Source: Hymenoscyphus infarciens (Eukaryota > Ascomycota > Leotiomycetes > Helotiales > Helotiaceae). From it: a DNA stretch of 64,000 nucleotides. Position 1 is the stretch's first letter. Each line of letters begins with the position of its first letter. Under the pieces are notes generated by a model. The model ran no database searches, was not told the DNA's origin, and saw only the letters and a program-made list of their open reading frames with translations. A program made the translations under genes and the position numbers. The stretch covers positions 62,001-126,000 of the forward strand of contig LLCB01000135.1 of NCBI GenBank assembly GCA_001414345.1, written 5' to 3'. This document shows, piece by piece, positions 1 through 12,258 of this stretch.

Positions 1-2308
1 TTAAATTCTATACCTTTTACTAATTTAGAAGTCTTTTATATATTATTAAGACTAAGATATTTAAAGCGATAATACTATATTATTAGCAAAGGGATTTTAA
101 CTTTTTAAAGTACTACTAGGTAAGCTATAACTATAGTTAATACTAACTCTTGCTTAAAATTTCCTAGCTTCTTATTAGTTAAAATAAGAAAGCTAGCCTT
201 CTTATTAGTTAAGAAGATCTTAGTATTAGTACTTATATTACTTTTAATAATAGTATTATTACTGTCTTAAGAAACTATAGAAGTTAGTCTCTTATTAAGG
301 TTAAGGTTATATTTAATAACCTTAACGTCTTACTTTTTGCTTAAATATATCTTTAAGTCTTTAGAGAAGAGATAATTATTTAGTATCTTTAGAAGATAGT
401 AATTATTATTTAAAAGAGAGAAGATATGCCTAGATTTAGTAAGCTATAATTTATACTTATTAATAGCACTCCTAGTATCTATAAAGATACGTCTATTAAA
501 GAGGTTTATACTACCTTCTAAGATATATAAATAATTCTTTAATTTAATATAGTAATAATCGTCCTTACCTTAGCTAGTACGTAATTAGAGTACTATTATA
601 CTAATTCCTTGAATAGAGGCTATACTGCTAACTATTATAATAGTATCTAAATTCTCTTCTTAGAAGTCTTTTTAAAAGTAATAGCGATTATATATAATAT
701 ATAAGTCGGCGCTAGTATTATTTCTAAATCTCTTTTTCTAAGGTTTAGACTTTTATAAGAATACTATAATTACGTTAGTATCTAATTTAAGACTATATAC
801 TATATATAAGCCTATATATCTAAAAGCACTTTCTATATTCTTAGTATTATTATTAAAGGTATTCTTAAGCTTAGTATTCTTATTCTTTAAAGAATTACTC
901 CTCTTTTTACCTTTCTTTTTTAGGTCTTATTTAGTCTACTTCTTACCTTAAAAGGCTTCTTACTTTTCCTTCTTTTCCTTATTTTTTAGAAAGGAAAAGT
1001 ATAAATTAGAGTTATATCTATTAGACGTATAATAAGAGTAATTCTTATTCTCTTTACTATTATTACCTTTTAGGTATTATTACTATTATTAAAGCTTTAT
1101 ACTCTTAAAAAGGGCTTTACTTTTAGTAGTCTCTTTAATATAAGCTTTATCTATAATATTAATAATTAAGCAATTAAGGTCTAGTAGATTAGAACCTTAA
1201 AGATCTATATACTTAGCTATAGACTATTAAGGAAAGGACTATATTAATCCTTTAATAAAAAGAGTAGTATACCACTTCTTAATATCTATTAATTTAAGAT
1301 CTTCAAGCTTATGCTTTATATTTAAGAAGTAACTAACGTACTTCTTAAGATTATTATGTCTTTTATATTTATAGTTAATATAATTACTAATTATATTATA
1401 TATAAGTACTTCTCCTTTTCTAGAGTACTTTCTTTTAAAAGTATCTTATATACCTTTTATAGTATAGATGCTCTTAATAACTTTAGCGAGGAGAGCTTTA
1501 ATATTATTTATAATTATAGAGTAGTATCTAGTCTCTCTTTTATCTTAAAGGTTCTATAACTTTACGTTATCTATAGTTTCCTCTTCTTATATAGTAAATA
1601 TTAATTTAACCTTCTTTAATAGCTGAATATTCCCTTTAAGGTAGACTTTTAATTTATATTAACATATAAGCCTTATTATCTCTTCCTTTTATAATAAGTA
1701 ATTACTTTTACCTTTTAGGTGTAATCTTAATAGGAGCTAAGGAGTACTATAATAGCTTAAATTTAGTAGGTCTAATATATTATTAGTACTAGTAAATATT
1801 AATCTAGAGAGTAGTAGCAGAGAAGCTCTTAATCTATTACTATTTAAGCTATTATTTTCTATACTTCTTAATTCTAATCCTTTTAATAGTAATTTCGATT
1901 TATTACTAGGACCTTCTAGATTATTATAAGGAGACTTTAAGAGCGATTCCTTAATTAGTAATCCTTTTATTAGTAAAAGTTGCTCTAGAACCTATATAAG
2001 AGTATTTACTTTACTCTTACCTTTTTATATAGTTAATACTAAAGAGAGTAAATTGTTAAAAGATAATTTAGGTATAGCTTAGAATGCCTCTTACCTTTAT
2101 AAGTTGAAGGTTATTAGAGGGATTAATTATCGTACTTTTATCGATTTACTAAACAGATTATTTAGACTTAGTATATATTAAGGTATAGTTAGTACTTATA
2201 TGTTTTCTAGTATTAACATCTCTTAACCTAAGTTTATATATATATATGTTATTAGTAGTAATAAGACGATAAGTAAATTAACTTCTACTATTACGATTTA
2301 AGTAACAC
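1..2308 (-). mobile_element. RIP-mutated Ty1/copia internal region (gag to protease/pre-integrase part), cut by window start
   Basis: Very AT-rich, with CA and TG dinucleotides almost absent. Read on the minus strand, roughly 1100 down to 150 gives a copia-like polyprotein interrupted by stop codons of the kind RIP makes. A Cys/His-type knuckle with Lys-rich tail (about 1060-900) is followed by a protease/pre-integrase stretch with wording like LDTII and LYILEGSINLF. The LTR at 2309-2529 is its 5' LTR, so the element runs leftward out of the window. No intact reading frame survives, and the short ORF at 1356-1559 is a chance ORF on the wrong strand. The family call is moderately sure; exact domain limits are not. 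Confidence 0.7.
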
Positions 2309-2529
2309 TGTTGAATACTAATAGTATAATAGCTACTAGGCTTATAACCTATTATAGGTGTAAGGTTAAGAGAAGTGTTATAGGCATTTAAAAGTATAGA
2401 GTAGAGAATTAGGTATTAATTACTATAAGGAGAGAACTATCTACTGTGCGTAGGAGGGAGTATAAGTACCCTAAGAGTGAGCTAACCCTAATCGGGTAGC
2501 TATCACAAGAGTGAATATCTAATACAACA
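2309..2529 (-). repeat. 221-bp 5' LTR of the copia element, at the isochore boundary
   Basis: On the plus strand the segment begins TGTTGAATA and ends ATACAACA, giving TGTTG...CAACA termini typical of an LTR. AT-rich gag DNA lies on one side and GC-balanced unique DNA on the other. The outer (high-coordinate) half keeps a more normal composition than the internal element. The partner LTR would be to the left of the window, so LTR identity and target duplication cannot be checked here. Confidence 0.6.
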
Positions 2530-2996
2530 ACATTATGCAAAAGCATCACTTACTATTAGTTCGTGGTAAATTGGCGCGGGTATGTTTACACGCCTACGAG
2601 TTTTGTGTCACTCGAGTTACACGGGGTAAACCGCCAATTACCAATTAAGCCAACACCATATTTGGGGGCCAAAAACGAGTTGCAATTAAGCCATCAAAAA
2701 TCGAGTAAGCCAGACATATATTGATAAGCTATTGAACGTTAAGTAAGCTACTTTGGGGGCCACGAATCAGTCACGACTAGGTAAATATTTTCCAGCCTCT
2801 GTAACAGAGTGACGGATGGAAAACAAATCTTCTTGGAAATGCTTCGTTGAGTGAATTCAATCCAGTGACTAGTGAGACTGCAGAGTAAGTTGTTCTCTCA
2901 AAGACCGCCTGTGGGCTTCTTTTCTTAACTTACTTATCTAGAATGTTTAGTATAATATACTTTTCAATCTAGATTTAGGTACGTTTTTTCTAAAAA

Positions 2997-3021
2997 AGAA
3001 GAAGAAGAAGAAGAAGAAGAA
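2997..3021 (+). repeat. (GAA)n microsatellite
   Basis: A run of about eight GAA/AAG units follows an A-rich lead-in. It is a simple sequence repeat with no coding context. Confidence 0.9.
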
Positions 3022-4474
3022 ATACGTCTATTCCCCTCAAAACCTCAAATCAATTTCCATGTTCCATCTACAACTACAAATGACTTCTTTTTATGTTCAC
3101 GACCTTCAGTCTTACATCATTCAGCCCACATGCATCCTCCAGACTCCAAACCTTCCACGAGTCACCTCTCCTCCTCCTTGGCCGTTTTCCATGGACTTAC
3201 AAAGGCAGAAGAGGTTGCAAAAGGACTAATAGCCCGCGGATTGGAACCCTGTATATGAGGATTCCTCGTCAAAAGCCTATGTGTAAGATCTTTGAGATGA
3301 GCAAACCTTGTACCACTCTCCGAACATCTAAATCATTGTTTAGAAGCGAGAAGCTCCGTGACTTCTATAAGGTTTTCGGAAGAGAAGTTTTTGATTCTGA
3401 ACGCTTTTGAATTGGTAGTATGGCTGCGAGTTACTGTCTCTAGTTGTAAGTCATGAAAGTAAGTTGAAGATAAATTTGAGAGAAGTTTGAGAGGAACGAG
3501 GCTGTGCTATCTTTTAACAAGCACCTGAACTATAAGTCATGCGCAGGAAAAAGGTGGTGAATTTACAAGCATTGAGTAAATTGAATGATTATTTGAGCAG
3601 GCTTCAGGCAATGAGAAGTTACGAAACTTGTTTATTCCAGCCTTCTGGAATAATTTTGATAATAAAATACTGCAATCGTTAATTGGCGCTTTGTGGTACA
3701 GTGATAATAACCAACTGAATGAGGAAAACAAGCAAGTTACTCTCGAGCTGCGGCCATAGAATCTGGAACTTTTCCAGCCTATACAAGTACCTTGGTGAGG
3801 GATGTTGACGAGACTACACGCTAATAGCAGAATACACGAGATAACATACGCAACGAGAAACAGTGAATGATCTAAAGTGAGCATAATAGAGTCTCTTATG
3901 GTTTCTCTAGTACATATACTGATTGTGTTTTAGAGTGATGGTTGGCTAAGCTGGTCCCTTCGCTTAACACAAGTTGTCAGACTTCGTTTCCCCCCCCCCC
4001 ACTTTGGCGGGGCGATACGCATGTGAATTTGAGCCAGTAAAAAGAGAAGTCAAAACCCCTGGGGATCCACCCTCCGGATTTAGTCTACGAGTAGTAAATG
4101 AACCTCAAAAAAGATCCATCCTACCAAAGCACTACATCTAAATTCTTCAAAAAACGGCGGAATATTTCTTGAACAATAACCTTCAGAGTTTCGACACTCT
4201 AACGGGGAATCGAACCCCGACCTGAGCCCGCAGGATCTGCTATATATCAAATTGACGCTCCCCTGGCTCTCCAAGGGCTACTGCGGTGGTGGGTCGAGTT
4301 GGAGCTCTCTATATATTGGAGATTTGAAAGTATTACCCCCCAAAAATAAGCCAAAAAATGACAAAAAAATAGAACTAAACTCTGCTTGGGGAATTGAACC
4401 TCAGATTCTCTCTGACGGGGCTAATGTAATGTTAGTTTCTCGACTTTGGGTCATCAATATTTGAGAATACTTAC

Positions 4475-4555
4475 AATCGAACCCCGGTCTCCCGCGCTTA
4501 TAAGCGACCTAAGTCACGTGACAAGCGGAAATCTTAACCACTAGACCATCAAAGA
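4475..4555 (-). pseudogene. tRNA-Asp(GTC)-like pseudogene with intron, 3' end missing
   Basis: Read on the minus strand from 4555: a 7-nt acceptor 5' strand (TCTTTGA), a D arm with the A-box-like TCTAGTGGTTAAGA, and an anticodon stem TCCGC pairing with GCGGG. The loop carries anticodon GTC and is interrupted after the base following the anticodon by a roughly 22-nt insertion, where nuclear tRNA introns sit. A variable loop and the first half of the T arm (CGGGGTTCGATT) follow. The T stem's second strand and the acceptor 3' strand are absent and replaced by unrelated sequence (GTAAGTATTCTC), so the acceptor stem cannot form. This is therefore a truncated gene or tRNA-derived repeat head rather than a functional tRNA. 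Both Pol III promoter boxes are still recognisable. Confidence 0.6.
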
Positions 4556-6822
4556 CGTTGTGTTTTTGTGGGAGGCTGATGCAGTTATTCAAAGATATGA
4601 AGAATTTTACATGTTGTGGGGTTTGTGGAACTTGTGGGGCTTGGCGGATAACTATATGTACGCACAGACCATCCCCAAGAACTTATCTAAGAACTCCCAA
4701 AAATATTTAGTTTTGAGTTTTGGAGGTACTTGTACATGTCCCATCTATCAGGTTTGCTCTTATTTTAGTTTTCAAACACTGCAAGAACGCCAAAAGAAAG
4801 TAGTCTTACTAGTCGTAGTTTCTTTTTCTTCCTTTCCCCACGTTCTGTTTCACTGTGGGAGTGAAATAACACCTCCCGAAATTCAACCATTTAAGCGGTG
4901 GCTTTAGTCTTCTTTTTGACAAAGATAATAATGCAACTTGGGTACAGAACCTTTCACTTTTTCTATGTCAAATCCCAAACATCAAGAACCTCAAATCTGG
5001 AGCATAATGCTGTTACTTTTCTCTTCAAAGCCCTCACTCTTTTAGGGCACAGTTCAGAGGCGGACTCTTGTGGCTTGACTGCTTTCCTCTTCTCATATGC
5101 GTATCTTGGGTCTAAACCCTTGGATTAAGTGAGTTCTATCGTGTGGTATATTACACTCTTTGCCACCTCCACCAATCCTTAGTAATATCCGACAGTCTAC
5201 CTGACACTTAATAGCGTATCTTAGTTCTGCCCCTGCAAACCTAGGCCCCTGAGATCCCCTAACCTCCTCTGCTTCCTCTTCATATTCAGTACCGGGATCT
5301 TCCTCCTACTATAAACTGTCCTCCTTAAGATTACCAGTTCACGCCTGAAAAGAGACCTGTAAAGATTTAACTTTCCTTTCGCACTCTCTCTTATGCAACC
5401 TGTCTTTTATCTTCTCCCCTTCAAGCAAAATCTTCAATTTGTGCCTTTGTTGTTATGATCTTCACTATCAAGGGTGTTGCGAAGATTGCTCACTCATTGT
5501 GAAGTTTGTTGAGCAAGGAGATTTTTTTGTCCCGCTCCAGTGCTTATTCAATTACATGGTCGCGGTCTTGTCTGAGTTCGTAGAGAGACGATCCATGAGG
5601 GAGTATACGTTCGCGTCTTTGATGTGTAGGGTTGGAGGACCGTCGAACTCATATCCCCCGACTACAGTTGAAGAATATGTAGCCATATTAAAGATCGGGT
5701 TATTCGTTTACTTAATTTGAGACATTTCAAGCGCAAATATACTTAATCATCTAGAAGGGTTGAGTCGCAGTTCCAAGTTCCAACAGTTCATCCTCGGGTT
5801 TCTGAATAAACCGCGTATCGGGCTTGCCTCGATGTTTTACCGCTATTTACATTCTCGATTTCACAAGTCAAGTTCAAAAAGGGTTCTGTCTCATCCACGG
5901 ACGGCCTAATTAGTGCACTGAGTGATCATCTCGTTTGTTTCTTGGGAAACTCAGTATATTTCTTCGCTAAGATAGTAGTAGCCAGCTGACCTCTTCGCTG
6001 ACTTTTGACATCCAAGCAAGCCAATTTACTACTGCAATTCCACAACAATAACAAATGCCGTCAGCTCTCATCTTGTCGGGAGGGGTTGACTGCTGTCTTT
6101 TGGTTGATTGCCATTTCATTAGAACTCATGACTACGCGCTTGGTGAGGAATACGATCGCCAGTCTCTCATTGAAAATCCGGGTCGGAAACCTGACATTGC
6201 TTTGAAGTTCTGAGTATCATATATAGGATAGAGTAGCATGGAATGTCCCAGCGTGATTGCACTTCCCTTTGCACCGGCTTAAACTTACATGTATATCTTA
6301 AAATGGGGTAGAAAAAGCGATGATCACAGAGGTGGCAGGTGAGAGAACCTCTTCATGCCTCGACTTGAAGGTTTCATTTGAAAACCCGTTTCTTACCCTG
6401 AGTGAGTCTTGAATCATCGAGTTTCCTTCGTTTGCTGAATTGCTGTATATAAGGGTTCAGCACGACATTCACCAATAATTCTCCCTAGAGGCGGTCTAGA
6501 AGTAAAATGTAACGATAGCAGTGAAAACAAGTTGTGTTTATATTCTTTCAATATTCTTGTACCTCCCCTAAACTCTCACATACAAAACAGTACCCGGTGC
6601 ACTTCGGTGTCAGCGAGGGCGAGAGAAGCGGAAGGAGAAATAAATGGTGGCGCAATGTGCAAGGTTGAGTCGAAGCGAGTTACCATAAAGGGGTGGCCAA
6701 CAAGCTTACATATCTCTGAAAAAAGAGAAATACGTGATGGCTGAGTTGACATCAAGGCTTTTAGAAAGATGGAGAAATCATTTAGGTTCTCACCATCAGA
6801 GTACTGAGACTAAGTTACCAAG

Positions 6823-6916
6823 TACTTCGTCCCAGGCGAAACTGTTACGGCAGAAGCGAAATGAGCCCCCATGAAAAAAGCGGCCAAAAACCCTGATAGA
6901 CGCCTGGGACGAAGTA
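6823..6916. mobile_element. 94-bp MITE with perfect 16-bp inverted ends (TA-flanked)
   Basis: TACTTCGTCCCAGGCG at 6823-6838 is matched by its exact reverse complement at 6901-6916. If the outer TA on each side is the target duplication, the element proper is 6825-6914 with TIR CTTCGTCCCAGGCG. That is the Tc1/mariner pattern. Two RIP-altered relatives of almost the same length lie at 55186-55281 and 55374-55469. It is too short to encode anything, so a non-autonomous element. Confidence 0.8.
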
Positions 6917-7284
6917 GAGAGACGAAGCAATGTAGATTTCCCTCCAATCGTATGGATCCATAACGATCACACGTACCAATTCCCAAAGCACAACATCGTC
7001 CCCAACTGCAAAATGCTCCTTCCTATCAGGGAACAATCAGGGGTCCGCCTGCTGAATATCGTATTTATGCAGATGGAAATTTTGTACGTCCAGCGAATAG
7101 CAGTGAATTCACTATCAACCGCAGCAGCTACAGGGCATTAGAAAGCACGTGCGGTTATCCGTTCCCTGTCACGCCACCAACTATCTGGATTTGGTGCTGC
7201 GAAAACTCGGTATCACGATAACCAGGGTAACAATTGCGTCTTCGCTCGTGTTGGAAAGATGTAACCTGCGAACCACCTTGAAGA

Positions 7285-7290
7285 TATAAA
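7285..7290 (+). promoter_or_regulatory. TATA box of the OPT gene (putative)
   Basis: TATAAA lies 80 bases before the chosen ATG at 7370, in a suitable position for a fungal core promoter. Position is the only support. Confidence 0.35.
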
Positions 7291-7369
7291 CTTTCAAATC
7301 TGCCCAGAAACACCCAAGCCATTGGCACAGCCTCTCGTGGGTTTATTTCTCAAATCTCCACAACGCCCA

Positions 7370-10212
7370 ATGTCGCTCCACAAACGTTTCTTTAGCCGTG
7401 GAAAGGGGGAGGTTGCATCGGAAACCGACCCCGCATTATCGGAGGCGCATTCCGGCAGCGAGCCCGAAGGTATCTCCAAACCCGACTCTGATCCCGAAAA
7501 ATCATCTCCAGTTGTCTCCGATGCACCCAAATCAAACTCGAACTCTCAAGGAGACCTCGCGGACGATGACCCAGCTTTGCGAGATATACCATGGCACGTC
7601 AGGAGAGGTGTCAGTTTCGTTGACGATCCTACTGAACCGACACTTACTTTTCGCTACTTCGTCTTGACACTCTTGTTCATTCTCCCGGGTGCTTTTCTAT
7701 CGCAGATGAGTAGGGAACCCCAAACCCTTGACTCTTAAAAAAAATTTACAATGCTAAATTCTAATCATACAGGCTCATTCCGAACAACCTACGCACCATA
7801 CTCCGTTTTCTTCGTTCAAATCGCCTCAAACTATGTCGGAATCTGGTTGGCAAAAATTCTCCCAGCCAAGTACATTCGTGTTCCTTTCACTTCCTACGGT
7901 TTCGACCTCAATCCTGGACCATGGAACTCCAAAGAGCATGTACTGGTCACAATTTCTGCAGCGTCTGGTATTTTCTCCTTTAAACTTAGTTGCTGCTTTA
8001 CTGAGAACCATAGGTGCCACTTACAACCTCGCTTATGCACCCATCTCAATTGCCGAACTCTACTTTGACGATGTCATCCATCCCGCTATCGCGATTTTCT
8101 TCATGTGGTCCGTAGTCTATACTGGCTACTCCTTTGCGGCACTAGCAAGACAGTTCCTGCTTTACGATCCACAGTATCCTTGGTTTCAAGCGTAAGTGGG
8201 AAAGAGAGTCCTCGCTGAATGATAATTAACCACAAATCAGACTTTGTCAAACAACCCTTTTCGAAACTCAAAAGAAAAATCGTGAAACTCCTTCCTCGGT
8301 TTCCCGAAAGCAAATGCGAGTTTTCTTTGGAGTCCTTCTCGGAATTACCTTGTGGCAATTTCTACCCGAGTACATATTCCCAATGCTAGGAAGTCTTGCA
8401 TTTCTTTGCTGGGTTGCACCACGGAATCCAGTTGCCAATTTTGTGGGGTCGGGGTTTGGTGGAATGGCGGTATTGAATTTGAGCTTGGATTGGTCGAGTC
8501 TGAGCAATCTAAGTAATAGTAACAGTTTATTCGTCACTCCTTGGTGGACACAAGTCATTATCTTCCTCGCTTTTGCTGTGAGTAATGAGTTTCAGGGGTG
8601 GTACCGAATAATACTGAGTAGTACTGATATTGTATAGGTGAACTGTTGGATTCTTCTTCCAGCTGCAAAATGGGGAAATTTGGGAAGCTGGAAACTACAC
8701 CTGATGTCCAATCGAGTGTTCACCGGTTCGTCATCACTTTTTCTCTCAGTGTGCTTTTACTAACCCGAACCCTCAGAATCCGGAGACCCGTATCCAATCA
8801 ACAACCTCATAACACCTTCGATTGGCTTCAACGAAACTGCATATGCCGAGAACGGACCACTCTACGTAGGTACTCAGCAATTATGGAACATGTTTTTCGA
8901 CTATGCATCCTACACATCCGCCCTATCCTGGATTCTGTTCTTCGGCTTCACTCAAATCAGAGGCACCATTCAGAAATTGAACAAGCGTAGGAAGAACCCG
9001 GTTAAGGGAGAGACGATTAATCATCAGTACACGGATCAGCTCAACATCCTGCAACGAAGTTACAAAGAAGTTCCATGGTGGTGGTCACTTATTCTCTTCC
9101 TCATAACATTCGTGGTTATCATCACAATCTTAGGAACTGGAAATTTGTTTATCCCAATTTGGACGTATTTTATCGCTCTTTTGACGGGAGTGCTAGTAGT
9201 CGTACCACTCGGCTGGCTCTATGCACTTTCTAATTTTCAACTTCCAATCGGAACTTTCAACGAACTCATTTATGGAGTCATGGTCAATGCAGTTCCTGGA
9301 CATAAGAATCCGGTCGGCGCCACGATATACTCCTCGATCGCGGGAGATGCTTGGTATAGAGCTCAACTCATGTTGCAAGACCAAAAGATCGGGCATTACA
9401 TGCACATACCACCTCGATCGGTATTCTTCTCACAAATGTTTGGATGTAAGAAACATTCAACTCTAATCTGATTCACTCCTGGCTACTCAGGCTATTATTT
9501 TCAACGAGAAGAAAAGACATCTGCTAATTTGAAAACAGGCTTCATCGGTGTTCCAGTAAACTATGGTGTGATACGTTGGGTCTTGAACACCAAAGCCCAG
9601 TATCTAAACGGCTCTGAAACTGATCCCACTCACCAATGGACAGGTTTGCCTACATTGCACATCAGTTAACATGAAACCAGCTAACAAATTGTCTTCTAGG
9701 ACAAGCATTATCCAACACCCTGACTACGAGTGTTCAATATGTATTAGTTGTAGGTACCCATTGATTTATCCTTCTGAAGTAAACTCACATTCTCCCAGGG
9801 GCCACAACGGTTATTCAAAACCCCACTTTATGCTCCCCTCCCATATGGTTTCTTACTTGGCGCTCTCGCTCCCGCTGTTCTCTACGCACTCCATCGTACC
9901 TTTCCGCGCGCCAAATTCCATCTTTTCAACACCACAATCTTCTTCTCTGGTCTGTCTAATTTCTACGGAAATATCTCAACAGGCTATACCTCCTCGATCA
10001 TCGGCGGCTTCATTGTCATGTATTGGGCATTCCGATACAAATACGACTTGTGGGCAAGATACAACTACATTTTGGCAGCGGCCTTTGATGCCGGCTTCAA
10101 TCTCAACATGTTGTTGATATTTTTGTTTTTCGGAGCAGGGAAAATTATCAAGGCCCCGTACTGGTGGGGAAACAACGAAGATAGTGTTGATAGATGCTTT
10201 GCACTTGAGTAA
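7370..10212 (+). CDS. Oligopeptide transporter, OPT family (9 exons, 791 aa)
   Basis: Proton-coupled plasma-membrane (or internal-membrane) carrier of small peptides or their conjugates. Exons: 7370-7709, 7773-7967, 8014-8191, 8241-8577, 8638-8725, 8777-9445, 9539-9643, 9700-9749, 9799-10212. All eight introns are GT-AG and phases join without a stop, giving 791 residues, usual for fungal OPTs. A hydrophilic acidic/Ser-rich N-terminus (about residues 1-75) precedes a dozen or more hydrophobic segments. Family signatures include SFRTTYAPYS (115-124), NPGPWNSKEH (160-169), then YNLAYAPISIAELYF, GLSNFYGNIS and a C-terminal PYWWGN. The start is the first ATG in frame, 80 bases after a TATA box. 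The frame is fully intact. Whether the substrate is a peptide, glutathione or a metal chelate cannot be read from sequence; the family call is secure. Confidence 0.93.
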
Positions 10213-10456
10213 TCAGACTCCAATAGGACTTCTAAGGGAGGATCTCGGCTGTAGATACTTCGAATACTATGCATAGAGCAAACCAGAAGTCAAGATCGTA
10301 TACCATTGCCCATCTTTCGTTTGCTACAATTCTCCTCTCTCGAGACTCGAATACTTGATAATCCTCAAATCACTACCTCACTTGAACAACTCTTATCAAT
10401 GTGATTTCTAAATAAATAATGCCTTTCCGTAACCACTCAAACACCTCTGGACTTTA

Positions 10457-10916
10457 GGGCCTGTTTTGCTCGCATATATTAGTCCTTTTTTAATATGTAC
10501 ACCACCGAAAATAATAAGGTAATATAATTTATATATGTATATATAGCATGATGTGTACCAACGTGTAGCTAGCATATATTATAGTACGTACTTTTGCTCG
10601 CACTTCCTTTAGATATGTGTATTAAGATGTATACTACTAAAATTGAATAATATAATCTTTTGACCTCTTTACCTTTAACTTATATATGTATGTATAAATT
10701 CTTGAAGCTCTACTAACACCAGTAGTACTATTAGTACTAGTATAGCCCTCCTTTTCTGATCTGTGCACTGATATATAGACGTTGAGCTAAATAGTAATTA
10801 AATATATTAATAAAAAAGCTATAATATAATTAGAAATATGCGAGCACCTTTAGGCAATATACGCGTGTACAAATCTCATATACTTATATTTACTTATATG
10901 CATGCCAAACAGGCCC
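10457..10916. mobile_element. 460-bp AT-rich MITE with hAT-like inverted ends
   Basis: The left end starts GGGCCTGTTTTGCTCGCATA and the right end is the reverse complement of GGGCCTGTTTGGCATGCATA, so the ends are imperfect inverted repeats of about 20-24 bp. GGGCCTGTTT-type ends are known from hAT elements. The flanking 8-mers (GGACTTTA and TTACTTAA) agree only partly, so the 8-bp target duplication is degraded or not real. The interior is AT-rich with no ORF. It sits in the 3' flank of the OPT gene. Confidence 0.65.
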
Positions 10917-12258
10917 TTACTTAATCCCACCTCAAACCCCGCCTCCCCCAATATCCTATTCTCCAAGCATAGTAAATATTGCTGAGAAAGACATCACCAA
11001 AGTCCATAAATTCTCAGTGCACTTCCACTCCTGAAGAGCACCAACCCAGAAGGGATGTCAAAGATGGAACAGGAAATTTGCGTCTGCTGAGAGACCGCAC
11101 CCGAAGACCAACATAACAGAGAGGAGCGCAGCACCAAATTACGACGACGACACGAGGCTGAAAAGCACGAGAACCACAAAGGACCATTCCACCCACCAGC
11201 CATGCGTACCCGTATGAACTGCCGTCGATTCCCAACCCACCCTCGAAAACAAAACCAACATTCATCTACAAAATCCAAACCGAAACCCAAACCCAAACCC
11301 AAACCTTCAACTATCCACACCCAACCCCCAAAAGCGATCAACACGTCTCAGTACGACTTCCATACCTCCAGCTGTATCTCCACTCAGGATGACACAATTT
11401 GGACGCCATCTGAATCGTCGTTGTTTCCTACTCGAGTTCTTACCGCACAAGGCAAGTATTTATTCCCCTTCCCTGCCCGCTTCTAAGCTCCATGAATGCA
11501 GTGACTCACTTCTCTCCTCTCTACCACTGCTTACTCCCTAACCAAGGCACAATACTTATTATAATCTTCAGGTCCTCTCGAACCTCTTGCACATACGATT
11601 CACACCAGAAACTCGCCCAAAACTCACTCCACAGTCTGAAACACGTGACCACAACCTCCCAACCCCCTCGCTCCCAGCCGCCCCCCCTATTTACCGCAGC
11701 AGCAACCGCCACAAAAGAGAACCCAAATACCAAATCGCGCGTCAGTCAACAAACCCAGGTTACCTAGGATACGTCTTGCGACATGCAACAAAAAAAAATG
11801 TGCTCGCATGAACCGCAGTGAATGCGTTCGAGACAACCCCAACACAAGCCTATCAGAAATTCCCACGTACTGCAAGGGAAAAACTTCAGAAAACCCACAC
11901 CACAGCAACTCGAAAGTGACGATATTCGAAAATCCTGCTCAGTTCAAGGTGGGAGAAGTAAAACTAGAAGGGAAAGTGGAATGTATTTTCTTCAAATATA
12001 TAAACCGAAGATCCCCGAATGTTAAAAGAGCAGCGCCTCGAACGTATGTATTGCAGGAACAATGCCCATATGCAACAACCCCCCAAAAAAGCAAAACGTA
12101 AAAAGGTATCCATGAGTCGCTGTTTTTCCTCGCTTCCCCCAAAGTGTAGTATGCAAAAACGAGTATGCAAAGTATGCGCAGCAAAATACAAGAGAATCAT
12201 TCAATCCATGATCTATCATCCATCCCCAAAATGTCCATCCAACCGTCATGTCATACCT
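10917..12258. other. Intergenic, no gene seen
   Basis: Between the hAT-like MITE and the stop codon of the next (minus-strand) gene. It contains a short (CCCAAA)n-type run near 11280-11305. All ORFs are short, low-complexity (Pro/Thr or Gly/Trp rich) and lack splice-linked partners, so I call none. Confidence 0.5.

Larger units (their letters stand above)
2530..7369. other. Gene-poor GC-balanced stretch, no convincing protein gene
   Basis: I see only short, composition-driven ORFs here (the longest about 115 codons), with no family motif, no splice-linked exon chain and no codon signature. It holds a GAA microsatellite (2997-3021), a small imperfect hairpin (2565-2576 with 2632-2642), tRNA-like debris on the minus strand (4200-4560) and a 94-bp MITE (6823-6916). 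It may be an old, decayed transposon landing zone upstream of the OPT gene. Confidence 0.5.

Noticed and set aside
2565..2642. Short imperfect hairpin (GGTAAATTGGCG / CGCCAATTACC) and nearby TTTGGGGGCC repeats
   Set aside because: Arms are short and imperfect and no target duplication is visible. Not enough to call a MITE.
3093..3410. 105-codon ORF in the gene-poor left stretch
   Set aside because: Ser/Pro/Arg composition with no recognisable motif and no linked exons; the same holds for the ORFs at 3537-3884, 4560-4907 and 5439-5720.
11202..11486. Open frame with a Lys/Pro repeat (KPKPKPKPK)
   Set aside because: Produced by a short CCCAAA-type repeat. Overlapping frames on both strands are equally open, and nothing suggests a gene.
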